Assembly (NCBI GenBank): GCA_947383835.1
Contig: CANDEV010000029.1
Coordinates: 1 to 15,499 of the forward strand
Reading direction: 5' to 3'
Source of the DNA: an uncultured Clostridia bacterium
GTDB taxonomy: Bacteria; Bacillota; Clostridia; Oscillospirales; Ruminococcaceae
Length of the DNA: 15,499 nt
The position numbers and the translations under genes are program-made. Below, piece after piece: positions 7,519 to 14,122 of this stretch (its first letter is position 1; every line of letters starts with the position of its first letter). The notes under the pieces are model-generated. The model was not told the DNA's origin. It saw only the letters and a program-made list of their open reading frames with translations, and made no database searches.

Positions 7519-8001
7519 TCAGTTTTTCAGCGACTTCAAAAGTCCACCTGCACTTATTATCTCTTTCATAAATTCGGGGAAAGGCTGTGCCTGATAGGTC
7601 TGATTTTTTGTCTTGTTGGTAATAACGCCTGTGTCAAAATCAACCTCAACCTCGTCGCCGCTGTCAATTTTTTCTGCGGCTTCAGCACATTCAAGAATGG
7701 GCAGACCGATGTTTATTGCGTTTCTATAGAAAATTCTTGCAAAAGTCGAAGCGATAACGCAGGAGATACCGCTCGCCTTAATGGACAGGGGAGCGTGCTC
7801 ACGGGACGAGCCGCAGCCGAAATTCTGAACGGCAACCATAATGTCGCCATCTTTAACATTGTTTACAAAATCCTTGTCGATGTCCTCCATGCAGTGCTGC
7901 GCAAGCTCCTTGGGGTCTGCGGAGTTAAGGTATCTTGCGGGAATAATAACGTCCGTATCCACGTTATCGCCGTATTTGTGTACTTTACCGAATGCTTTCA
8001 T
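7519..8001 (-). CDS. leuD: 3-isopropylmalate dehydratase small subunit
   Basis: LeuD is the small (swivel-domain) subunit of isopropylmalate isomerase. With LeuC it converts 2-isopropylmalate to 3-isopropylmalate, and in CimA-dependent organisms also (R)-citramalate to 3-methylmalate. The 160-residue length fits the short bacterial/archaeal type rather than the roughly 200-residue enterobacterial form. Seen motifs are GDNVDTDVIIPARYL (11-25) and the active-site NFGCGSSREHAP (60-71). The ATG is preceded by AAGGAG about 10 nt upstream. It begins 24 nt after the leuC stop, in the expected leuC-leuD order. Confidence 0.96.
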   Translation of the reverse strand: MKAFGKVHKYGDNVDTDVIIPARYLNSADPKELAQHCMEDIDKDFVNNVKDGDIMVAVQNFGCGSSREHAPLSIKASGISCVIASTFARIFYRNAINIGLPILECAEAAEKIDSGDEVEVDFDTGVITNKTKNQTYQAQPFPEFMKEIISAGGLLKSLKN

Positions 8002-8025
8002 AGTAAAAAATCTCCTTTCCCTTAA

Positions 8026-9288
8026 TTAAAGAACTTCCTGCGGTGCGCTTATCTTGCCCGTGATTGCCGAAGCCGCAGCAACCGCAGGTGAAGCAAGATA
8101 TACCTCGGATTCGGGGTGTCCCATACGTCCCACAAAGTTTCTGTTTGTGGTAGCAACAGCTCTCTCGCCCTTGGCAAGAATACCCATATGTCCGCCGAGA
8201 CAAGGACCGCAGGTAGGTGTGGAAACCGCACAGCCTGCGTTGATGAATATTTCAAGCAGACCCTTTTTCATAGCTTCGAGATAGATTTTCTGTGTCGCGG
8301 GGATAACAATGCAGCGTACGCCGTCGTGTACCTTTTTGCCATTAATGATCTCGGCAGCCATTTCAAGGTCTTCCATTCTGCCGTTTGTACATGAACCTAT
8401 TACTACCTGGTCGATCTTGACTTCGCCAACATTGTCGATAGTTTTTGTGTTTTCGGGCAGGTGGGGGAAAGCAACTGTAGGTTTGATTGCCGAAAGGTCA
8501 ATATCGTAAACTGCATCGTAGGGAGCGTCGGGGTCGGCTTCGTAAACGGTATACTCACGATCCACCTTGTCAGCCTGATATGCCTTTGTTACTTCGTCAA
8601 CAGCGAAAATTCCGTTCTTTGCGCCCGCTTCGATAGCCATGTTAGCCATGGAAAGACGGTCGTCCATAGAAAGATTTTTCAGACCCTCGCCGGAAAATTC
8701 CATAGATTTGTAAAGTGCGCCGTCTACGCCTATCATGCCGATGATGTGGAGGATAACGTCCTTACCCATAACATATTTGTTAAGCTTACCTGTCAGATTG
8801 AACTTGATAGCGGAGGGCACTTTGAACCAAGCCTCGCCTGTAGCCATGCCCGCTGCCATATCTGTGGAGCCTACGCCTGTGGAAAACGCTCCCAGTGCGC
8901 CGTATGTGCAGGTATGGCTGTCCGCGCCGATGATACATTCGCCGCTTGCGACAAGTCCTTTTTCGGGGAGCAGAGCGTGTTCAATACCCATATCGCCAAC
9001 GTCAAAATAGTTCTTGATCTTCATTTTTCCCGCAAAATCGCGGCACTGCTTTGTGTGCGCTGCGGATTTAATGTCCTTGTTTGGAGTAAAGTGATCCATA
9101 ACCATAGAGATTTTTTCAGTGTTGAAAACTCCCGAAAAGCCTGCCTTTTCAAATTCGTTTATCGCAACGGGAGTTGTAACGTCGTTGCCAAGCACCATGT
9201 CCAGCTTACATCTGATAAGCTGTCCCGCCTCGACCTTGTCGAGACCTGCGTGCGCGGCAAGAATTTTTTGAGTCATTGTCATTGCCAT
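8026..9288 (-). CDS. leuC: 3-isopropylmalate dehydratase large subunit
   Basis: LeuC is the [4Fe-4S]-carrying catalytic subunit of isopropylmalate isomerase, an aconitase-family enzyme. With the chosen start the protein is 420 residues. Cluster ligands are visible as C300 in VIGSCTNGR and C360/C363 in TPTCGPCLGG. GADSHTCTYGALGAFSTGVGSTDMA, a family signature, lies at about 121-145. An in-frame ATG seven codons upstream (9309) would add MKGMIFA, but the sequence ATGAAAGGA there supplies the ribosome binding site, and the conserved family N-terminus is MTMTQKILAAHAG, so 9288 is preferred. The gene is first in the minus-strand leu block, about 42 nt downstream of the predicted transcription start. 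No T-box or leader peptide fits in that leader. Confidence 0.95.
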   Translation of the reverse strand: MAMTMTQKILAAHAGLDKVEAGQLIRCKLDMVLGNDVTTPVAINEFEKAGFSGVFNTEKISMVMDHFTPNKDIKSAAHTKQCRDFAGKMKIKNYFDVGDMGIEHALLPEKGLVASGECIIGADSHTCTYGALGAFSTGVGSTDMAAGMATGEAWFKVPSAIKFNLTGKLNKYVMGKDVILHIIGMIGVDGALYKSMEFSGEGLKNLSMDDRLSMANMAIEAGAKNGIFAVDEVTKAYQADKVDREYTVYEADPDAPYDAVYDIDLSAIKPTVAFPHLPENTKTIDNVGEVKIDQVVIGSCTNGRMEDLEMAAEIINGKKVHDGVRCIVIPATQKIYLEAMKKGLLEIFINAGCAVSTPTCGPCLGGHMGILAKGERAVATTNRNFVGRMGHPESEVYLASPAVAAASAITGKISAPQEVL

Positions 9289-9300
9289 AGCAAAAATCAT

Positions 9301-9306
9301 TCCTTT
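9301..9306 (-). promoter_or_regulatory. Ribosome binding site deciding the leuC start
   Basis: AAAGGA on the minus strand, 12 nt before the ATG at 9288. It is embedded in an upstream in-frame ATG-AAA-GGA, the same arrangement as before cimA. The spacing is on the long side. Confidence 0.6.
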
Positions 9307-9332
9307 CATTGGGTAAAATTTTTATTTCATAC

Positions 9333-9361
9333 TTGAATTATACCACAAAATATGATATAAT
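9333..9361 (+). promoter_or_regulatory. Promoter of the HAD-to-LysR operon (plus half of a symmetric promoter pair)
   Basis: TTGAAT (9333-9338) and TATAAT (9356-9361) with a 17-bp spacer. The expected start is near 9368, leaving a leader of about 57 nt with GGGAGG at 9412-9417. The same bases form the opposite promoter for leuC, because 9333-9342 and 9356-9365 are perfect 10-bp inverted repeats. Confidence 0.75.
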
Positions 9362-9365
9362 TCAA
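9337..9365 (-). promoter_or_regulatory. Promoter of leuCD (minus half of a symmetric promoter pair)
   Basis: On the minus strand TTGAAT (9365-9360) and TATAAT (9342-9337) with a 17-bp spacer. The expected start is near 9330, about 42 nt before leuC. Its -35 box shares bases with the -10 box of the plus-strand promoter and the reverse, so two polymerases cannot occupy both at once. Confidence 0.75.
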
Positions 9366-9424
9366 ATATATAATATGAATATCGGATATGAATTAATTTT
9401 ATATCAAGGCAGGGAGGCTTTCTA

Positions 9425-10120
9425 ATGAGCATTAAAGCAGTAATTTTCGATATAGGCGGTACTCTTATGGAGTACCGAAATATGCCCAACGTATGGATAG
9501 ACTACTATAAAACAGGTTTTGAATTTGTTCGGGACAGGCTTGGTCTTAACCTTTCCGACAGCGATATAGAAAAATCCGTTGAAGTTCTGAAAAACTATAA
9601 TCCGCGGGTAAAATACCGCGAGAAGGATATTGCTCCCCAAATTATTTTCGGAGACGCCTGCGCTCATTGGGACTGTCCCTTTAAGCTTGACGAGGTAATA
9701 GACGTTTTTTACCGCTCAATGGGACTTACGCCGTATATTTACCCCGAAACGGTTGCTGTACTTGAAAAACTGCGTTCGCAGGGGTACATTATCGCCACTC
9801 TGACGGACGTTGCAACAGGTATGCCGGACGAGCTTCACAAAAGCTATTTTCCCGAGCTTATGCCGTATTTTGATATGTATGTTTCCTCCCTGTCCTGTGG
9901 CTATAGAAAGCCTAATACAAAGGGTCTGGAGGATATTGCGGAGCGTTTTTGTATCCCCGCGAAGGAAATGATTTTCATAGGCGATGAGGAAAAGGATATT
10001 CTTGTTGCAAAGCGTTTCGGGTGCAAGTCCGTGCTTATTGACAGAAAGGGCAGGGGAGTACAGTTCGGGCAGGATTTTACTGTTACAGATTTGAATGAGT
10101 TTTTGGAGGCACTTAAATGA
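9425..10120 (+). CDS. HAD-superfamily hydrolase
   Basis: The 231-residue protein has all four HAD motifs in order: motif I FDIGGTL with the nucleophile D9, motif II around T127 (ATLTD), motif III K162 (YRKPN), and motif IV FIGDEEKDI with D187 and D191. The cap domain lies in residues about 15-110. The second aspartate of the usual DxD motif I is replaced by G11. In phosphatases of this fold that residue is the acid/base catalyst, so the reaction may be atypical or slow, though similar DxGGT variants occur in the family. GGGAGG lies 7 nt before the ATG. It is the first gene of the plus-strand operon and shares a 4-base ATGA overlap with the Nudix gene, suggesting translational coupling. The substrate is unknown. 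Confidence 0.9.
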   Translation: MSIKAVIFDIGGTLMEYRNMPNVWIDYYKTGFEFVRDRLGLNLSDSDIEKSVEVLKNYNPRVKYREKDIAPQIIFGDACAHWDCPFKLDEVIDVFYRSMGLTPYIYPETVAVLEKLRSQGYIIATLTDVATGMPDELHKSYFPELMPYFDMYVSSLSCGYRKPNTKGLEDIAERFCIPAKEMIFIGDEEKDILVAKRFGCKSVLIDRKGRGVQFGQDFTVTDLNEFLEALK

Positions 10121-10623
10121 ATATAGACTATTGTACAAAATGCGGCAAACCGCTTACTTACAAGAATATCGGCGACGAGGGGAAGCAGAGATACTGTCCC
10201 GACTGCGATAAATTCTATTTTGATAATCCTGCAAGCTGTGTGCTTGTGGCAATTATCAATGAGAATAATCAGGTGCTGCTTCTCAAACAAAATTATATCA
10301 CAACAAAGAATTACACGCTTTGTTCGGGTTATCTAAAAAAAGGGGATACCCTTGAGGAAACGGTTTCCCGTGAGGTGTTTGAGGAAACAGGTCAGAGTGT
10401 GCTTTCCTGCGAATATGTTCGGAGCTATTATTTTGCGCCGAAAAATATTATCATGACAGGATTTATTGCATATGTTAAGGCGAGCGGTTTCGGTACTTCA
10501 AACGAAGTTGACGAGTTGATTTGGGCTGATTTGGACAAGGCTTTGACTTTGATTGAACGTGAGAATAATTACTCGGGTGTGCATTTGGATAACTGCATTG
10601 AGAAAATTAGAAATAAGTTATAG
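10117..10623 (+). CDS. Nudix hydrolase with zinc ribbon (NudC-like)
   Basis: The 168-residue protein begins with a zinc ribbon (C6, C9, C27, C30) and continues into a Nudix domain. The Nudix box starts at G71 and contains R85-E86 and E89-E90-T-G92; the first glutamate of the box is an aspartate (D77), a conservative change. About ten residues beyond it, SYYFAPKNIIMTGF stands where NudC enzymes have SQPWPFPxS followed by a similar MxGF segment. The arrangement is that of NADH pyrophosphatase / NAD-decapping NudC, but without the large N-terminal domain of E. coli NudC (about 257 residues) and with a degenerate specificity motif. NAD(H) hydrolysis is therefore a guess; a nucleoside-diphosphate-linked substrate is safe. 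Its ATG overlaps the HAD stop codon. Confidence 0.87.
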   Translation: MNIDYCTKCGKPLTYKNIGDEGKQRYCPDCDKFYFDNPASCVLVAIINENNQVLLLKQNYITTKNYTLCSGYLKKGDTLEETVSREVFEETGQSVLSCEYVRSYYFAPKNIIMTGFIAYVKASGFGTSNEVDELIWADLDKALTLIERENNYSGVHLDNCIEKIRNKL

Positions 10624-10646
10624 AACAATAAATTTGAGGTGATACT

Positions 10647-11168
10647 ATGGAAAATTTACATTTGGTAATTCCCGACGAGTCCCACGAGAAAGCCTATACG
10701 GAAATGATAAGTCGCTGGGAAGAAATTGAAACAAATATAAACCCGTCGCTTCTTGGCAGATACAGCGACAATAAAAAGCGTAATCTTACCTACGCCGAAT
10801 GGCTTTCTTGCTGTGAAGACGACCGCACGACCGGCAGCATGCTGTCAACAGGCGTTCCCTGCACGCTTTATTTTCTGATGAACGGTTCGGGGGAGATACT
10901 GGGCGGTATCGAAATAAACCATGCCAATACACACCGAGGTCATATTCATATAGGAATTGCCCCTTGGAACAGAAACAAGGGTTATGGCACTTTTATGTTG
11001 AAGCTTGCTTTGGAGAAGTGTCGGGAAATGGACTTCGACAAAGTTGAAATTTGCACTCATAACGACAACATGGGTGCGATAAAAACTATTATGAAAAACG
11101 GCGGAGTACTGACGGAAGAATTTTTTGAAAACGGCGTTTTGAATAACCGTTACACTATAGAATTGTGA
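10647..11168 (+). CDS. GNAT-family N-acetyltransferase
   Basis: The 173-residue protein has the GNAT acetyl-CoA motif at 109-114 (RNKGYG within GIAPWNRNKGYGTFML), preceded by the beta strand LGGIEINHANTHRGHIHIGI, and a conserved Asn-rich segment CTHNDNMGAIKTIMKNGG near 139-156. The acceptor cannot be named. GAGGTGA at 10636-10642 lies 4 nt before the ATG. It is the third gene of the operon, 23 nt after the Nudix gene. Unlike the GNAT gene at 6873-7487 it does not look unusual in base composition, and the two proteins are not recent duplicates. Confidence 0.88.
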   Translation: MENLHLVIPDESHEKAYTEMISRWEEIETNINPSLLGRYSDNKKRNLTYAEWLSCCEDDRTTGSMLSTGVPCTLYFLMNGSGEILGGIEINHANTHRGHIHIGIAPWNRNKGYGTFMLKLALEKCREMDFDKVEICTHNDNMGAIKTIMKNGGVLTEEFFENGVLNNRYTIEL

Positions 11169-11189
11169 TTTTTACGGAGATAAAGCATT

Positions 11190-11654
11190 ATGAATAAAAT
11201 TATTACAGCAGAGCAAATTTTGCAGTACTGTCTTGAAAACCTTAACGGAACAGTTCTGACAGAAAGTTGGGGAGAAAAGGGTATCTTCTACAACCCGAAC
11301 GGAAAGTTGAAAAGGGGAGTGTACATCCTTACAGTAAAGGAAAAAGACGGCGACAACGACAAAGGCTCAAACCTTGACAGGGAGGGCATATTCCGTGTAA
11401 ATCTCGGAGTGCGGAAAAAGACTTTTACGGAAATGTTCGGGATTGTTCCCGTGCGTCCCTCAAAGGGCGAAGTTGTTGATATGCCTTATGATTTTACCGA
11501 AGTCGATAAAATTCTTCCGCACCCAGTGTATGCTTGGATGAGCTGGATATGTGTACTAAATCCATCGGAGCGTACCTTTGAAAAGCTAAAGCCGCTTATC
11601 AATGAAGCATATGAGTACGCAAAAGAAAAGTACGAAAAAAGGAAAGGAAAATAA
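11190..11654 (+). CDS. DUF6194-like protein, function unknown
   Basis: The 154-residue protein matches, from memory, the DUF6194 family: a conserved SNLDREGIFRVNLGV stretch (60-74) and a strongly conserved LPHPVYAWMSWICVLNPS (109-126), followed by an alpha-helical end rich in Lys/Glu. No catalytic residues, signal peptide or membrane segment are evident, so it is likely a small cytoplasmic protein. GGAGA sits 9 nt before the ATG. It is the fourth gene of the plus-strand operon, with the lysR start only 2 nt after its stop codon. The family assignment rests on motif recall, not a search. Confidence 0.8.
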   Translation: MNKIITAEQILQYCLENLNGTVLTESWGEKGIFYNPNGKLKRGVYILTVKEKDGDNDKGSNLDREGIFRVNLGVRKKTFTEMFGIVPVRPSKGEVVDMPYDFTEVDKILPHPVYAWMSWICVLNPSERTFEKLKPLINEAYEYAKEKYEKRKGK

Positions 11655-11656
11655 CC

Positions 11657-12553
11657 ATGATTTCGGAAAGCAATCTTAACCGATACCGACTGTTCTGCGC
11701 TGTTGCGGAGTGTGAGAGCATTTCACGCGCCGCAGAAATGAATTATATCAGCCAGCCTGCTATAAGCAAGGCTATCACAAAAATGGAGGAAAGCTTGGGT
11801 ACGCAGCTTTTTGTCCGAAATCACAGGGGAGTGACGCTTACCGACGAGGGCAAGCTTTTGTATGAGCAGCTTAAAGTCGCTTTTGACATCATAAAGGACG
11901 GTGAGGACAAGCTCCGACGAATAAATGAGTTGGGAATAGGCAGGCTCCGTCTCGGAGCAAGCGCTATACTCTGCAAGCATATGCTTCTTCCGTATCTGAA
12001 AGGTTTTATTAAAGAAAATCCTCATGTTAAGATAACGGTGGACTGTCAGTCCTCATCAAAGCTTATCAAGCAGCTTTCTGACGGAAGACTTGATATTGCT
12101 CTTATGGTAAAGCCTGAAAATCTTTCGGATATAAGCTTTTATTCTCTCGGTGAGATCGAGGACGTTTTTGTCGCAACCAAATCTTATATAAATAATCTCC
12201 ATATCAGAGAAGAGACTGCCGTTTTTGAAAAAGCTAATATTATGCTCCTTGACGGCGCAAATGCCTCCCGTATGCACGTTGACCGCTACTTCAAGGAAAA
12301 CGGTATTGTTCCGGAACACATTCTCGAAGTAAGCGGCATGGATATGCTTATTGAATTTGTTAAAACAGGAATAGGCGTTGCCTGCGTAATAAAACGCTTT
12401 GTAGAAAAAGAACTGGAAGAGGGAAATCTTATTGAAATTCCGCTGTCAGTTCCCATAAATAAAAGGGAGGTAGGCTTTGCCTATTTAAAAAGCACAAAGC
12501 TTACCTCCTCAATGGAAAGATTTATGGATTTTTGTGAGAATTATCCTTCATGA
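11657..12553 (+). CDS. LysR-type transcriptional regulator
   Basis: The 298-residue length is typical. Residues 7-65 form the winged helix-turn-helix (FCAVAECESISRAAEMNYISQPAISKAITKMEESLG, then the wing LFVRNHRGVTLT). Residues about 92-295 form the periplasmic-binding-protein-like effector domain, where a small-molecule coinducer binds; its identity is unknown. The start follows AAAGGA about 8 nt upstream, inside the previous gene's 3' end. It is the last gene of the operon whose promoter is superimposed on that of leuCD, and its 3' end overlaps the cimA 3' end by 32 bp. Control of leu, ilv or cimA genes is therefore a reasonable but unproven idea; auto-regulation through the shared palindrome at 9333-9365 would fit the family. 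Confidence 0.93.
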   Translation: MISESNLNRYRLFCAVAECESISRAAEMNYISQPAISKAITKMEESLGTQLFVRNHRGVTLTDEGKLLYEQLKVAFDIIKDGEDKLRRINELGIGRLRLGASAILCKHMLLPYLKGFIKENPHVKITVDCQSSSKLIKQLSDGRLDIALMVKPENLSDISFYSLGEIEDVFVATKSYINNLHIREETAVFEKANIMLLDGANASRMHVDRYFKENGIVPEHILEVSGMDMLIEFVKTGIGVACVIKRFVEKELEEGNLIEIPLSVPINKREVGFAYLKSTKLTSSMERFMDFCENYPS

Positions 12554-14099
12554 GCTTGTATTCGATACTGTCGATAAGCGCTGTCACTGAAGCATTTATT
12601 ATGTCTGTGGAAGCTCCGACTGTCGTCCATATATCTTTCCCGTCGGTGCTTTCGATAAGAACCCGTACATTTGCCGCAGTAGCTGCGCTTCCGTCAACTA
12701 CGCGAACCTTATAGTCAATAAGATGAATATCTGCAATTGCAGGGTAGAACACTGTTAAAGCCTGCCTCAATGCCTTGTCTATAGCGTTTACGGGACCGTC
12801 CCCCTCGTCTGCTGCAATTTCCGTCTTTCCGTTTACTGCTACCTTTACAATAGCAGATGACGGGTTTTGTTTATCACCGCTTTTTTCGCCTATTATTTTG
12901 AAGTAGCTTATTTCAAAAAAGTTTTCTATCCTGCCAAGATATTTTTTTACAAGCAGCTCAAAGGAAGCGTCCGCCGCCTCATACTGATATCCCTTAAATT
13001 CCATTTCCTTCAGTAGGTCGATAATTGTCTTTGTCTCCGGACTTTCCTTTGTAAGCTCGGGGGCAACTTCATTTATCCTGCGGAGGATAGCGGAACGTCC
13101 CGCAACTTCGGATAAAAGAATGTTTCTCTTGTTTCCCACAGCCTCTGGAGGTATATGCTCAAAGCTTATGGGATTTTTGTTTACGCCGTCAGCGTGCATA
13201 CCGCCCTTGTGAGCAAATGCACTTTTTCCAACATATGGCATAGTGCCTGTAAGCTTCATATTGCAGACCTCGGAAATATACCTTGCAAGCTGTGTAAGCT
13301 GTGCAGTTGATTTTTCGGGAACGCATTCTATGCCCAGTTTTAGCTGTAAATTTGCGATAACCGTTGAAAGGTTGGTATTTCCGCATCGTTCGCCTATGCC
13401 GGTTACCGTACCCTGTACCTGTAAAGCTCCTGCCTTTACGGCAGCGACAGAGTTTGCAACAGCGCAGCCCGTATCGTTGTGACAATGTATCCCAACAGGA
13501 ATAGTCAGAACTTCTGTAGCTTTTTTTGTTATTTCAGCTATCTCATCAGGAAAGCAGCCTCCGTTAGTGTCGCACAGCACGGCAGTTATCGCTCCCGCTT
13601 CTTCAGCGGTTTTAAGAGTTTTTAAAGCGTACTCCGGATTGTGCTTGTAACCGTCAAAAAAATGTTCCGCGTCAAAGAAAACCTTTTTGCCTTTTGAATT
13701 TAAATATTTAATTGTGTCGGAAATCATGTTGAGATTTTCTTCAAGGGTAGTGTTTATGATATCTGTAGCGTGCAGATCCCAGCTTTTGCCGAAAATAGAA
13801 ACGTATTCAACATTAGTGTCCGCAAGCGCATTAAGATTTGCGTCATCCTCACATAAGGTGTTTTTACGCCTTGTTGAACCAAATGCTACAAGCTTTGAGT
13901 TTTTTGGAGGACATTCGGAAGCCTTTCTGAAAAACTCCATATCCTTTGGATTTGAAGCGGGATTTCCCGCCTCGATAAAATCTATTCCGAAATCGTCAAG
14001 GGCTTTCATAACGCTGAATTTATCTTCAACAGAAAAATTCACATTTTCACCTTGCGCGCCGTCCCGCAGAGTGGAATCAAATATCTGTATTTTTGCCAT
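12522..14099 (-). CDS. cimA: (R)-citramalate synthase
   Basis: CimA condenses pyruvate with acetyl-CoA to (R)-citramalate, the entry to threonine-independent isoleucine synthesis. The 525 residues exceed most LeuA proteins in the catalytic region and fit the CimA family. The N-terminal IQIFDSTLRDGAQGENVNFS (4-23), with R12 and metal ligand D8, is CimA-like; LeuA has DTTLRDGEQ. Further motifs are HCHND (205-209) and GTVTGIGERCGNTNL (230-244). Residues about 390-510 form the allosteric regulatory domain. The open frame extends to an ATG at 14117 (MKGLIP), but AAAGGA inside that extension is the ribosome binding site, 9 nt before 14099, and MAKIQIFD matches the family start. It follows ilvB by 23 nt and is probably cotranscribed with it. 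No terminator separates its end from lysR. A 2-isopropylmalate synthase activity is less likely. Confidence 0.92.
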   Translation of the reverse strand: MAKIQIFDSTLRDGAQGENVNFSVEDKFSVMKALDDFGIDFIEAGNPASNPKDMEFFRKASECPPKNSKLVAFGSTRRKNTLCEDDANLNALADTNVEYVSIFGKSWDLHATDIINTTLEENLNMISDTIKYLNSKGKKVFFDAEHFFDGYKHNPEYALKTLKTAEEAGAITAVLCDTNGGCFPDEIAEITKKATEVLTIPVGIHCHNDTGCAVANSVAAVKAGALQVQGTVTGIGERCGNTNLSTVIANLQLKLGIECVPEKSTAQLTQLARYISEVCNMKLTGTMPYVGKSAFAHKGGMHADGVNKNPISFEHIPPEAVGNKRNILLSEVAGRSAILRRINEVAPELTKESPETKTIIDLLKEMEFKGYQYEAADASFELLVKKYLGRIENFFEISYFKIIGEKSGDKQNPSSAIVKVAVNGKTEIAADEGDGPVNAIDKALRQALTVFYPAIADIHLIDYKVRVVDGSAATAANVRVLIESTDGKDIWTTVGASTDIINASVTALIDSIEYKLMKDNSHKNP

Positions 14100-14108
14100 A
14101 GGTATCAA

Positions 14109-14114
14109 TCCTTT
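14109..14114 (-). promoter_or_regulatory. Ribosome binding site deciding the cimA start
   Basis: AAAGGA on the minus strand, 9 nt before the ATG at 14099, overlapped by an upstream in-frame ATG-AAA-GGA as before leuC. Confidence 0.65.
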
Positions 14115-14122
14115 CATAGTAT

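Noticed and set aside
9300..9309. Longer start for leuC at 9309 (adds MKGMIFA)
   Set aside because: No ribosome binding site precedes it, and its own bases provide the AAAGGA used by the ATG at 9288, which matches the family N-terminus.
9289..9332. T-box or leader-peptide attenuator before leuC
   Set aside because: The leader from the predicted start is only about 42 nt, without a specifier loop, terminator hairpin or leucine-rich mini-ORF.
8461..9336. Open frame of 291 codons on the plus strand antisense to leuC
   Set aside because: It lies wholly opposite a clear leuC with conserved Fe-S motifs and gives a Cys/His/Val-rich product with no family features. It reflects the codon pattern of leuC and has no supporting ribosome binding site that I could see.
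9425..12553. HAD-Nudix-GNAT-DUF6194-LysR cluster as a novel defence or toxin-antitoxin system
   Set aside because: No nuclease, toxin, pore-forming or sensor domain is visible and no mobile-element genes surround it; ordinary small metabolic enzymes with a regulator explain it better.
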